The notes beneath the pieces were generated by a model, which saw nothing but the letters and a program-made list of their open reading frames with translations, ran no database searches and was not told where the DNA came from. Made by a program: the position numbers and the translations under genes. Below are positions 18,145 through 26,547 of a DNA stretch of 32,236 bases, piece by piece. Within the stretch, counting starts at the first letter, position 1, and each line of letters starts with the position of its first letter. Origin of the DNA: an uncultured Opitutia bacterium (GTDB lineage: Bacteria > Verrucomicrobiota > Verrucomicrobiia > Opitutales > UBA953); assembly GCA_903925205.1 (NCBI GenBank), contig CAIYEN010000279.1, forward strand, positions 1-32,236, written 5' to 3'.

Positions 18145-18837
18145 ATGACGGTGCCAGCTCAGCGCGTTCGCCACGTCACGTCGTTCGAGGCGCTTCGGAC
18201 GACGCCATTCGCCGGCGACGTGAATGCGCTCTGCTGGGAACGCACGCTGCCGGGCGACTACGCCGAGGTCATCGCCCAGTTGGGCCCAGGCAGCGGCATC
18301 GTGGCAATTGAAGATGCGCGCCTCCAGGCGCTCCCCCTCAGCCTTGATGGCCAGCGCGCGGCCGAGGCCATGCTCGCCGACCAAGCCTTACTGCGGGCCC
18401 ATGAACTCGCGCCTGCACTCAACTGTATCTATGACTGCGTCCGGGGACCAGACGCGGGCCTCGTCCCGACCGACGTGCTGTCGTTCCACGTCGACAGCGC
18501 CCCGGTCGAGGTCGACACCTGGCTGTGCACCTACCACGGCGCCGGCAGCGAAGGCCTCGCCAACGAGGCGGCCCTCCGCAAGGTGGACCAACCCGAAATC
18601 CGCGCGGCGCTGCTCACGGAATACGGCGGGGCCGACGACGCTGGCTTCGCCGAGTTTCTATCTGACTGTTCCTACGATCTCCATTACGCGCCGGTGCCGA
18701 CTGCGCACCCCTACCCGTTCGGAAAGTTTTCCCTTTGGCGCATCGCCACGCAGTGGCCCGGCAGCCCTGTTCTGCCATGCATCCATCGGGCGCCCGAAAA
18801 CACCCCCGATTCACCGCGACTGCTACTGATCAGCTGA
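18145..18837 (+). CDS. DUF1826-like protein, possible cupin/oxygenase fold
   Basis: A 230-residue protein of unknown function. From memory its layout resembles DUF1826: an N-terminal N-A-L-C-W-E-R segment (27-33), a central FHVDSAPVEV block (114-123), LCTYHGAGSEGL (127-138) and a C-terminal IHRAP...PRLLL ending (213-228). His115, Asp117, His214 and Arg225 are spaced like the metal-binding HxD...H and the 2-oxoglutarate-binding Arg of double-stranded beta-helix dioxygenases. That reading is inference and untested. No signal peptide or membrane segment is seen. It starts five bases after the esterase stop, probably in the same transcript, and 33 bases before mfd. The family name should be confirmed with a profile search. 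Confidence 0.6.
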   Translation: MTVPAQRVRHVTSFEALRTTPFAGDVNALCWERTLPGDYAEVIAQLGPGSGIVAIEDARLQALPLSLDGQRAAEAMLADQALLRAHELAPALNCIYDCVRGPDAGLVPTDVLSFHVDSAPVEVDTWLCTYHGAGSEGLANEAALRKVDQPEIRAALLTEYGGADDAGFAEFLSDCSYDLHYAPVPTAHPYPFGKFSLWRIATQWPGSPVLPCIHRAPENTPDSPRLLLIS

Positions 18838-18870
18838 AAGCGGCGCTTTTCCTCGTTGTGCGTTTGACGA

Positions 18871-21800
18871 ATGAACACGTCCCCGCTGGATAGCGGGATG
18901 TCTGTTCAGCCACGCCGTGCCCTGACCGGCGTGCCCGCGCACGCTTGGGCGCCCGTGGCTTGTTCGGAAGGTGCGGCCCACGGCGTCATCGTCTTGCTGG
19001 CTTCCAACCTCGGGGCGGCCGAAACACTTGCGGAAGAGACCGCTCAACTCTTGACGCTGCTCAACGGTGCGCAGCCCGTCGCCCGCACCTTAACCGAGGC
19101 CGACGCCGCGGTACCCGCCTTCGAAGCGGACTGCGACTTACTGGGCGTGCTCTCCCTGCTGCGCCATGGAAGCCACGATGTCCAACGGCCGTTACTCATC
19201 GCCTGCACGCCAGGCTCCTTGGGACGTCGGTCCCCCGCCCCAGAAACCGCGGCCCGGGCGGAGATGGTCATCCGCAAAGGCGACACGCTCGAGCTGAAGG
19301 CCTTCGCCCAACGCCTCGCCGTGGATTTTGGCTATGACCATGAGGCACTCTGCGAACAACCCGGTGAATACGCCCTCCGCGGTGGCATCCTCGACGTCTA
19401 CCCGCTGAACGCCCAAATGCCCGTGCGCATCGACCTCTTCGGCGACAAGGTCGAATCGTTGCGGCCATTCGACCCCGCGACGCAACGGAGCGAAGGGGAA
19501 GTCGATGGCCTCGTGATTTGCGCCCCACGCGATGATTCTGGCCGCGGCGCCGAGGCCCCCTTCTTTAAGCACCTCCCGGCCGGCTCCTTGATTATAGCGG
19601 TCGACCGCTCACACGAAGACGTGCTGTGCGCCGAACTGCACACCACGAAACTCCCCCAGCTCATCCTGGAAGAATCCGATGAAGCCCCGACCGGCTACGA
19701 CAGTCAGGTACTCGAATGCCAACCCGCGGAGTCGCTGCTCATTGGCTCAGCCACCGAGGGCATCGAACATCGCCCCGCCCTCCTCCGCGCCGCCGCGGCC
19801 CTCGCCAAGGACGGCCGGCCTTGCCTGCTCACCGGAGACACAGATGGCTCAGTCGATCGCCTGAACACCGAAGTGAAAGCGTCCGCCATCCGCGGATTCA
19901 AACCGCGCGTCTGTGCGGGACGCTTCGGGGGCGGCCTCTTGCTGGCACCCGGAAAACTGGGCGGCCTACTGAAGGACGGCCTCGTCCTGCTCACGGAGCG
20001 GGAACTCTTCGGTCGGCGCAAGCGGCCGCTGGCCTCTTTGCCCCGTCGCCGGACCGCGGTCCGTGCTGCCATTGGGCGGGCGCTCGACTTCGGCGAACTC
20101 GCCGACGGCGACGCTTTGGTGCACGTCACCCAAGGCATTTGCCTCTTCCGTGGCATCAAAGCCCACGAACATAACGGACGCACCGAAGACTTCATCGGTT
20201 TGGAGTTTGCCGAGAAGTCGATGCTGCACCTCCCCGTCCGGGAGTCGCACCTGCTCTCCCGCTACATCGGCATCGGCCGAGCCACGCCCAAACTTTCCAA
20301 GCTCGGGGGCGGCGGCTGGGAACGCTCGCGGAAAGCCGCCGAGAAAGCCACTGCGGACCTCGCCGCGCAGTTGCTCGCAATGCAAGCGACGCGCTCCACC
20401 AAGCCCGGCATCGCCCACCCGAAAGACGCCGACCATGCTTGGATGGGCGAGTTTGAGCGCTCCTTCCCGCACCGCGAAACCCCCGACCAGACCCGCGCCA
20501 TTGCGGACGTGAAAGCGGACATGGAACGCCCCGCCCCGATGGATCGTCTCGTCAGTGGCGACGTCGGCTTCGGCAAAACCGAAGTCGCCCTCCGGGCGGC
20601 GTTCAAATGCGTGCTCGGTGGGCGCCAGGTCGCGATCCTCGCGCCCACCACCGTGCTCGCGCAGCAGCACTTCGAAAGTTTTCGGGAACGCCTCGCACGC
20701 TGGCCCATCTCCGTCGAACTCCTCAGCGGCTTCCGCACCGCCAAACAGAAGGCCACCGTGCGCGCCCGCGCCGCCGCGGGCACGGTCGACGTCGTGGTCG
20801 GCACCCACGCCCTCCTCTCCGACGGCACGTCCTTCGGCAAACTCGGCCTCGTGATCATCGACGAAGAACATCGCTTTGGCGTTCGGCACAAGGAACGCCT
20901 CAAAGAGATGCGGACGGAGGTCGATGTCCTCGCGATGAGCGCGACGCCGATTCCACGGACCCTCTACCTTGCGCTGGTAGGAGCCCGCGACCTAAGCGTC
21001 ATCGAGACGCCGCCCCGCGAACGCCTGCCCATCCGCACCATCGTCCGCAGCTACGATGAGAAACTGGTCCGCGATGCGGTGAAGGCCGAACTGGCCCGCG
21101 GTGGCCAAGTCTTCTACCTGCACAACCGGGTGGAAACTATCCGGGCCGTCGCCGAACGCCTCGCCGCCCTGGTCCCCAAAGCGCGCATCATCGTGGGCCA
21201 CGGCCAGATGGGTGCCGGTGAACTGGAGGAAACCATGTCCGCGTTCGTCGCCGGGGAGTACGACATCCTTGTCTGCACGACCATCATCGAGACCGGCCTC
21301 GATATCCCCAACTGCAATACGCTTATCATTGAAGGGGCCGACCGCTTTGGCCTCGCCCAGCTTTACCAGCTCCGTGGGCGCGTCGGCCGCTTCAATCGCC
21401 AAGCCTACGCCTACCTCTTCCTACATCGCCATGCGGCCTTGGTTGGCACCGCCCATCGCCGCCTCTCGGCCATCCGCCAATACAACCAGCTGGGCGCGGG
21501 CTTCCGCATCGCCATGCGCGACCTCGAGTTACGTGGGGCGGGTAACATCCTAGGCGCGGCCCAGAGTGGCCATGTCGCGAACGTCGGCTTCGACCTCTAT
21601 TGTCAATTACTTCGCCGCAGCGTCGCCAAGCTCCGCGGCGACCGCGGCGCGGGCGTCGACCGTTGCGAGGTGAACCTCGACTTCATCGACCACACCCAAG
21701 CGACCCTTGGCGTCGAGCAGGCCAACTCCAGCGCCGGCGAGGGCCCGTTGCTCACGGCGACGCTTCCGTCGGACTGGATTCCCGAAACCCGCTTACGCAT

Positions 21801-22131
21801 CGAAGCCTTCCGCAAGGTTGCACTGGCGACCGATGCAGCGGAGGTGGCCGAACTCCGGGCCAACCTCACGGACCGCTACGGTCGCCTGCCACCAGAAGCA
21901 GCGGCTTTTATCCAATTAGCGGAAATACGCTGCTTGGGCGAAGCCAAGGGTGTCACCTCCATCTCCACCGATGGGTCGACCCTCCGCTGTCTGCAAATCA
22001 GCCCCGGCCGTCCCCCGGAGCCCATCTTGGTCGGAAATCGCTTTCCCCGCTTGACCGTGAAGGACCCCCTGCGGAAACTCACGGAAATCCGTGGCTTCCT
22101 GTCGCGGCTGTCCGCACCTTCTGGCTCATGA
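18871..22131 (+). CDS. mfd: Transcription-repair coupling factor Mfd
   Basis: A 1,086-residue DNA translocase that removes RNA polymerase stalled at lesions and recruits UvrA for excision repair. From the N-terminus: a UvrB-homology region about 20-330; the RNA-polymerase-interacting CarD-like (RID) domain about 405-470, where the usual VH-x2-HGIG core reads VHVTQGICLF; the RecG-type helicase with Walker A GDVGFGKT at 563-570 and DEEH at 664-667; and the C-terminal TRCF domain. It is slightly shorter than E. coli Mfd (1,148). I use the ATG at 18871; a second ATG at 18898 follows a small perfect hairpin (18882-18897) and is possible. The stop overlaps the next start as ATGA. Confidence 0.94.
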   Translation: MNTSPLDSGMSVQPRRALTGVPAHAWAPVACSEGAAHGVIVLLASNLGAAETLAEETAQLLTLLNGAQPVARTLTEADAAVPAFEADCDLLGVLSLLRHGSHDVQRPLLIACTPGSLGRRSPAPETAARAEMVIRKGDTLELKAFAQRLAVDFGYDHEALCEQPGEYALRGGILDVYPLNAQMPVRIDLFGDKVESLRPFDPATQRSEGEVDGLVICAPRDDSGRGAEAPFFKHLPAGSLIIAVDRSHEDVLCAELHTTKLPQLILEESDEAPTGYDSQVLECQPAESLLIGSATEGIEHRPALLRAAAALAKDGRPCLLTGDTDGSVDRLNTEVKASAIRGFKPRVCAGRFGGGLLLAPGKLGGLLKDGLVLLTERELFGRRKRPLASLPRRRTAVRAAIGRALDFGELADGDALVHVTQGICLFRGIKAHEHNGRTEDFIGLEFAEKSMLHLPVRESHLLSRYIGIGRATPKLSKLGGGGWERSRKAAEKATADLAAQLLAMQATRSTKPGIAHPKDADHAWMGEFERSFPHRETPDQTRAIADVKADMERPAPMDRLVSGDVGFGKTEVALRAAFKCVLGGRQVAILAPTTVLAQQHFESFRERLARWPISVELLSGFRTAKQKATVRARAAAGTVDVVVGTHALLSDGTSFGKLGLVIIDEEHRFGVRHKERLKEMRTEVDVLAMSATPIPRTLYLALVGARDLSVIETPPRERLPIRTIVRSYDEKLVRDAVKAELARGGQVFYLHNRVETIRAVAERLAALVPKARIIVGHGQMGAGELEETMSAFVAGEYDILVCTTIIETGLDIPNCNTLIIEGADRFGLAQLYQLRGRVGRFNRQAYAYLFLHRHAALVGTAHRRLSAIRQYNQLGAGFRIAMRDLELRGAGNILGAAQSGHVANVGFDLYCQLLRRSVAKLRGDRGAGVDRCEVNLDFIDHTQATLGVEQANSSAGEGPLLTATLPSDWIPETRLRIEAFRKVALATDAAEVAELRANLTDRYGRLPPEAAAFIQLAEIRCLGEAKGVTSISTDGSTLRCLQISPGRPPEPILVGNRFPRLTVKDPLRKLTEIRGFLSRLSAPSGS

Positions 22132-23213
22132 ACGCACTTTCTCTCTCCTGCCTCCTGCTCGGTGCCGCCACCGTGGGCTTCGCGCAAGCCCTGCCGAAGA
22201 CGCCAGAGGAACTCGCGGCCGCCAAGCGCTGGACCGAACTCAACGTTGACCGTATCACCGGCAACGCCAACGGCCAGCCGATCACTCTTTCGGACTTACG
22301 CCGGCAGCTCGAACCCTTCGTGAATGAAATCCGGCGCGAGAACAAGTCCGACGCTGAATTCAACAAGGTGATTGAAGCCTACAGCAATGAAACGCTGAAA
22401 CAGACTACCGACCGTCAGTTGGTCATCGCCGAATTTAAGACCAGCACCGGCAAGGTCCCCACCTCGTATATCGATGGGGACATCGAGGAGACCATTCGCC
22501 GCGACTACGGCGGCGATCGCAACCGCTTCGTTGCCTCTCTACGGGGACAAGGACTCACGCCCCTCTCCTACCGTAAGCTGATCGAGGACCGTATTATCTT
22601 CGAATACATGGTGGCACAGGTTCGCCGCACGGCCCTCGAAGTCGGCCCGGGCAAGCTCTACGCATACTACGATACGCATAAAGAGGAGTTCACGCGCAAG
22701 GAGAGCATCAACTTGCGACAGATCACGCTCATCCAAGGCGCCAGTGAGACCACCGCAGAAGCCAAGGCTCGGGCCGAGGCCTGGGCGGCCGCGCTCCGCG
22801 ACCCAGCGCAGATCCCCGCGACCCTGACACGCTTCAAAGTCACCGCCCGCAAGCCGCTAACCGCCCCCGGCTTCGCCGAGGTCGCCGAAGCTATCAGCAC
22901 CGACGACTTCGCCAAGCAAGGCGGCGACACGGGCTGGAAGCCGCTCGAGGAAATAAACGAACGCGTGGTCTCCGTGGTCCGCAAACTGCGCGACGGCGAG
23001 GTCTCCGAAGCCCTCCAATTCGATATCCCAGGCAGCGCGACGATGTGGTTCATCCTCAAGCGCGAGGGCTTCAAGACCGCTGGCACCGATACGCTCGACG
23101 ACCCCAAGGTCCGCCAATTCGTGGAAGATCGTGTGCGGGCGCTGGCGATGAAAGAAGCCACCGAAAAGTGGTTGGCCGAGCTCCGCGCTAAGCACTACGT
23201 GGAATACCGCTGA
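22128..23213 (+). CDS. Periplasmic SurA/PpiC-like peptidyl-prolyl isomerase
   Basis: A 361-residue exported protein with a signal peptide at 1-20 (hydrophobic core ending G-F-A-Q-A), then a SurA-N-like chaperone region about 28-180 and a parvulin-type region about 185-340. It would assist folding of outer-membrane or periplasmic proteins. The recognisable segments are LNVDRITGNANGQPITLSDL at the mature N-terminus, typical of SurA proteins, and LRQITLI near the parvulin start; the parvulin core is divergent, so catalytic activity is uncertain. I start at 22128, which overlaps the mfd stop by four bases (ATGA); a longer in-frame extension upstream lies inside mfd and is rejected. malQ follows after one base. 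Confidence 0.78.
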   Translation: MNALSLSCLLLGAATVGFAQALPKTPEELAAAKRWTELNVDRITGNANGQPITLSDLRRQLEPFVNEIRRENKSDAEFNKVIEAYSNETLKQTTDRQLVIAEFKTSTGKVPTSYIDGDIEETIRRDYGGDRNRFVASLRGQGLTPLSYRKLIEDRIIFEYMVAQVRRTALEVGPGKLYAYYDTHKEEFTRKESINLRQITLIQGASETTAEAKARAEAWAAALRDPAQIPATLTRFKVTARKPLTAPGFAEVAEAISTDDFAKQGGDTGWKPLEEINERVVSVVRKLRDGEVSEALQFDIPGSATMWFILKREGFKTAGTDTLDDPKVRQFVEDRVRALAMKEATEKWLAELRAKHYVEYR

Positions 23214-23214
23214 G

Positions 23215-24690
23215 ATGCCCGCAGCACCCTCCGCCTTCCGTTGCCGCGCCTTTCCGCAACGGTCTGCCGGCGTGCTGTTGCACCCGACCGCCCTACCGGG
23301 CCCAGGCCCCATTGGGACGCTCGGCGCGGAAGCCCATCGCTTCATTGAAGCTTTAGCCGCGGGCGGTTTCACCTGGTGGCAAGTCTGCCCGCTCGGGCCC
23401 ACTGGTTACGGCGACTCGCCCTACCAAGCCTTATCCATCTTCGCGGGAAACCCCTACCTCCTTGACCTCCGTGACCTCGAGCGCCGCGGCTTCCTGACGA
23501 AGGCGGAAGTCGCCAGTGTCCAACGCGGAACCGACCACCACACGGATTATGGCCGCCTCTGGCATGAACTCCGCCCCCTGCTCAAGCTGGCCGGCAGCCG
23601 GGCCGCGCAGGCCCTCGCTCCGGCGGCGAACTTCCAGCAATTCCAAATCGGGCATGCCGCTTGGCTTACGGCTTGGTGTCAATTCTCCGCACTCCGCGAG
23701 CAGAATGGTTTCACGGCACCCTCGACTTGGACCACCACAGTGGCCGATGCGACCCTCTGCGCCGAAGCGGCGGCGCTACAGTTCCTCTTCGCCGAACAAT
23801 GGCAGGCCTTACGTGCGCAAGCACAGCGCCACGGCATCCGCCTCATGGGCGATGAACCCATCTATGTCTCGGCGGATGGGTGCGACGTACGGGCCCACCC
23901 GCAACTCTTCCAGCTCGATGCTCTGGGCCGACCCACGGCGGTCGCCGGCGTACCTCCAGACTACTTTGCGGAAGACGGCCAGCTTTGGGGCAATCCGCTC
24001 TACGATTGGACCGCCCATGCGGCCGACGGCTTCGCTTGGTGGCAGGCACGCGTGCACCACGACCTGCAGCTTTTTGATGCCGTCCGCATCGACCACTTTC
24101 GTGGCCTCTGCGACTACTGGAGCGTCCCCGCTGGCGCGCCCAACGCCCGCGGGGGCACTTGGCACGATGGTCCGGGGCTAGCGTTCACAGTGGCCATGGG
24201 CGACTTGCCGCTGGTGGCCGAAGACCTCGGGCTGCTCTCACCGGGCGTGGACCTCCTCCGGAAGGCCTCCGGCCTGCCAGGAATGGCGGTACTGCAGTTT
24301 GGCTTCGGCGGATCGGCCGATAACCCGCATCACCCGGATAACGTCACGGCCGACCGCGTCGTCTATACGGGCACGCACGACAATGATACCCTCCGAGGTT
24401 GGCTCGCGACCGCTTCCCCGGAGGAACAAGCCAACTTGCAGGAGTTCCTCGGGGCCGTGGACGACGTACCCAGCGCCTTGACTGACGCGGTCCTCGCCAC
24501 GCCAGCCATTTGCGCCATCCTACCCATTCAGGACCTCCTAGGCCTAGGCACGACGGCCCGCTTTAATACTCCCGGTAACCCGCAAGGTAACTGGACTTGG
24601 CGCCTGACCGATAGCGAATTCGCGGCGCTCACCCGCACCCTGCCTGCTTGGCGTCCGCGCTTGGCGCAGTGCCAGCGGCTCAACGCGTAA
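23215..24690 (+). CDS. malQ: 4-alpha-glucanotransferase (amylomaltase)
   Basis: A 491-residue glycoside hydrolase family 77 enzyme that transfers maltooligosaccharide segments in glycogen or maltose metabolism in the cytoplasm. The N-terminus RSAGVLLHPTALPGP and the block PTGYGDSPYQALSIFAGNP are strongly conserved in the family. Catalytic residues are Asp293 in RIDHFRG (nucleophile), Glu336 in VAEDLG (acid/base) and Asp389 in GTHDND (transition-state stabiliser). The length matches short bacterial MalQ. It starts one base after the preceding stop. Its last 11 bases overlap the 3' end of ettA on the opposite strand, and no intrinsic terminator is visible there. Confidence 0.96.
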   Translation: MPAAPSAFRCRAFPQRSAGVLLHPTALPGPGPIGTLGAEAHRFIEALAAGGFTWWQVCPLGPTGYGDSPYQALSIFAGNPYLLDLRDLERRGFLTKAEVASVQRGTDHHTDYGRLWHELRPLLKLAGSRAAQALAPAANFQQFQIGHAAWLTAWCQFSALREQNGFTAPSTWTTTVADATLCAEAAALQFLFAEQWQALRAQAQRHGIRLMGDEPIYVSADGCDVRAHPQLFQLDALGRPTAVAGVPPDYFAEDGQLWGNPLYDWTAHAADGFAWWQARVHHDLQLFDAVRIDHFRGLCDYWSVPAGAPNARGGTWHDGPGLAFTVAMGDLPLVAEDLGLLSPGVDLLRKASGLPGMAVLQFGFGGSADNPHHPDNVTADRVVYTGTHDNDTLRGWLATASPEEQANLQEFLGAVDDVPSALTDAVLATPAICAILPIQDLLGLGTTARFNTPGNPQGNWTWRLTDSEFAALTRTLPAWRPRLAQCQRLNA

Positions 24691-26356
24691 GCCGGCGGTA
24701 CTTGGGACGGCGGGGGGTATCGGAGTCCTCGCCTAAGCGACGGCGCCGCGACTCTAGGTAGTCGCCGTAGTTACCTTCGTGCCAAACGAGTTTACCGTCA
24801 TCCTCAAAGGCCAAGATATGCGTCGCCACGCGATCCAAGAACCAGCGATCGTGTGAAATCACCACCGCGCAACCAGCGAAAGACTCTAACGCATCTTCCA
24901 ACGCGCGAATGGTGTTCACATCCAAGTCATTGGTCGGTTCGTCAAGGAGCAGTACGTTGGCGCCGGCCTTAATCAACCGGGCGAGGTGAATGCGATTGCG
25001 TTCACCGCCCGACATCAGCCCGACCTTGCGCTGTTGCACGTCGCCCGTGAAACCAAAGCGAGCCGCGTAAGCGCGGGCGGGGACAATGACCTTACCGAGG
25101 TGCACCATGTCCTGGCCATCTGAGATGGCTTCCCAGAGGGCCTTGTCCGCGGGCAAGGAATCACGCGATTGATCAACGTGCGCAATCTTGACCGTGTCCC
25201 CTAAAGTCAGCGTGCCCTTATCGGGCTTCTCTTGGCCGGTGATCAGGCGAAAGAGGGTCGTCTTACCCGCGCCGTTCGGGCCGATAATACCGACGATACC
25301 GCCCGCCGGCAGCGAGAAGTTGACGTCCTCCATCAGCACGCGGTCGCCATAAGCTTTCATCAAACCCTTGGCCTCAATCACGGCGCCCCCGAGGCGCGGG
25401 CCGGGCGGAATCCAAATCTCCGCCTTACTCTCGGTCTGCGCCTGATCCTGCGTGAGCATCTGCTCATAGGCACGCAAGCGGGCCTTGTTCTTCGCCACGC
25501 GGGCCTTGGGCGAAGAGCCCGCCCATTCGCGCTCGCGTTCCATCGAGCGCGAGCGGGCGATGGACTGCTTTTCTTCCATCTCAATCCGCTTCTGCTTTTG
25601 CTCGAGCCAAGAGGAGTAATTGCCCTTCCAGGGCACCCCGCGACCACGGTCGAGTTCCAGGATCCAGCCCGCCACGTTGTCGAGGAAGTAACGGTCGTGC
25701 GTAATTGCAATGACCGTCCCCTTGTAATTTTGTAGGTGGCGCTCCAACCAGGCCACGGTATCGGCATCGAGGTGATTGGTCGGTTCGTCGAGGAGGAGGA
25801 TGTCTGGCTCCATCAGCAACAAGCGGCATAAGGCCACGCGGCGCTTTTCCCCGCCGGACAAAGAAGCCACCACCGCGTCAGGGGCGGGGCAGCGCAGGGC
25901 TTCAAGGGCCATCTCAATACGCGCGTCTAGGTCCCAGCCGCCCCGGGCGTCGAGGATGGCTTGAATTTCCCCTTGGCGGGCCAGAATCCGCTCCTGCTCC
26001 TTGGCGTCATCGGTTTCCGAGACCTTCACAAAAGTATCATCATACTCCTCCAGCAGCGCCTTCATCTCCGACACGGCTTCCTTGACGCATTCAGCGACCG
26101 TCTTGGTTTCATCAAGGCGCGGCTCTTGGGCGAGGTAGCCCAACGTGTAGCCCGGGACCGCACTGATTTCACCGTCAAACTCCTTGTCCTCACCCGCCAT
26201 GATTTTGAGCAAGGTCGACTTACCCGAACCGTTGAGGCCGAGGACGCCGATCTTAGCGCCAAAGAAGTACGATAGGGAGATATCCCGGAAGACCGGCTTC
26301 TTCTCGAAGTGCTTGGTCACACCCGTCATGGTAAAAATCACCTTTTCGTCAGCCAT
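24680..26356 (-). CDS. ettA: Energy-dependent translational throttle protein EttA (ABC-F ATPase)
   Basis: A 558-residue soluble ABC-F protein with two nucleotide-binding domains and no membrane part. EttA binds the ribosomal E site and gates entry into elongation according to the ADP/ATP ratio. Walker A motifs are GLNGSGKS (40-47) and GPNGAGKTT near residue 360; signatures LSGGEKRR and MSGGERNR are each followed by LLLDEPTN. The interdomain linker (about 240-330) is highly charged, as in the P-site tRNA-interaction motif. Length agrees with E. coli EttA (555). A strong GC-rich pairing potential (26357-26364 with 26400-26407) lies directly upstream of the ATG. The 3' end overlaps malQ. Confidence 0.95.
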   Translation of the reverse strand: MADEKVIFTMTGVTKHFEKKPVFRDISLSYFFGAKIGVLGLNGSGKSTLLKIMAGEDKEFDGEISAVPGYTLGYLAQEPRLDETKTVAECVKEAVSEMKALLEEYDDTFVKVSETDDAKEQERILARQGEIQAILDARGGWDLDARIEMALEALRCPAPDAVVASLSGGEKRRVALCRLLLMEPDILLLDEPTNHLDADTVAWLERHLQNYKGTVIAITHDRYFLDNVAGWILELDRGRGVPWKGNYSSWLEQKQKRIEMEEKQSIARSRSMEREREWAGSSPKARVAKNKARLRAYEQMLTQDQAQTESKAEIWIPPGPRLGGAVIEAKGLMKAYGDRVLMEDVNFSLPAGGIVGIIGPNGAGKTTLFRLITGQEKPDKGTLTLGDTVKIAHVDQSRDSLPADKALWEAISDGQDMVHLGKVIVPARAYAARFGFTGDVQQRKVGLMSGGERNRIHLARLIKAGANVLLLDEPTNDLDVNTIRALEDALESFAGCAVVISHDRWFLDRVATHILAFEDDGKLVWHEGNYGDYLESRRRRLGEDSDTPRRPKYRRLTR

Positions 26357-26407
26357 GGGGGTGGAGGTTTACCGAAGAACCCCCGGGGGCAAGCGGAACC
26401 CACCCCC
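26357..26407 (-). promoter_or_regulatory. GC-rich stem directly upstream of the ettA start codon
   Basis: In the ettA leader the eight bases next to the ATG (plus strand GGGGGTGG, 26357-26364) are complementary to CCACCCCC at 26400-26407. The loop between them holds the palindrome CCCCCGGGGG (26380-26389). In mRNA these would fold the initiation region into a stable structure. A regulatory role is inference. Confidence 0.4.
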
Positions 26408-26429
26408 TCCCCCGCTTAGGGGTCCCGCC

Positions 26430-26459
26430 TTGACAGGCTCTGCTCCAAGGGGCATATCC
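26430..26459 (+). promoter_or_regulatory. Putative nusA operon promoter
   Basis: A perfect TTGACA -35 box at 26430-26435, with a weak -10 candidate around 26453-26459 (CATATC or ATATCC, spacer 17-18). Transcription would start near 26465, just before the leader hairpins. The -10 matches only about half the consensus, so this is a moderate call. Confidence 0.45.
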
Positions 26460-26470
26460 CAAGTCCTAGT

Positions 26471-26487
26471 CACCTTTCCATAAGGTG
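26471..26487 (+). promoter_or_regulatory. Antiterminator-like hairpin in the nusA leader
   Basis: CACCTT (26471-26476) pairs perfectly with AAGGTG (26482-26487) across a five-base loop. Its 3' arm shares bases 26484-26487 with the 5' arm of the following terminator, so the two hairpins cannot form together. This is the arrangement expected of an attenuator. Confidence 0.55.
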
Positions 26488-26512
26488 GGTCCAGTCCGGA
26501 CCCGCCTTTTTT
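26484..26512 (+). terminator. Intrinsic terminator in the nusA leader
   Basis: GGTGGGTCC (26484-26492) pairs with GGACCCGCC (26498-26506) over nine base pairs including one G-T wobble, with a five-base loop. The stem can extend by two A-T pairs. Six Ts follow (26507-26512). It lies 35 bases before the nusA start and about 20-50 bases after the putative promoter. It could be a leader attenuator or could stop read-through from malQ antisense to ettA. Confidence 0.8.
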
Positions 26513-26547
26513 GTCGCCCATTTTCTCACCACACCACCCGTATACCC

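Noticed and set aside
21600-22127. Long N-terminal extension of the SurA-like protein into mfd.
   Set aside because: It is mfd sequence in another frame, and a clean signal peptide begins at 22128.
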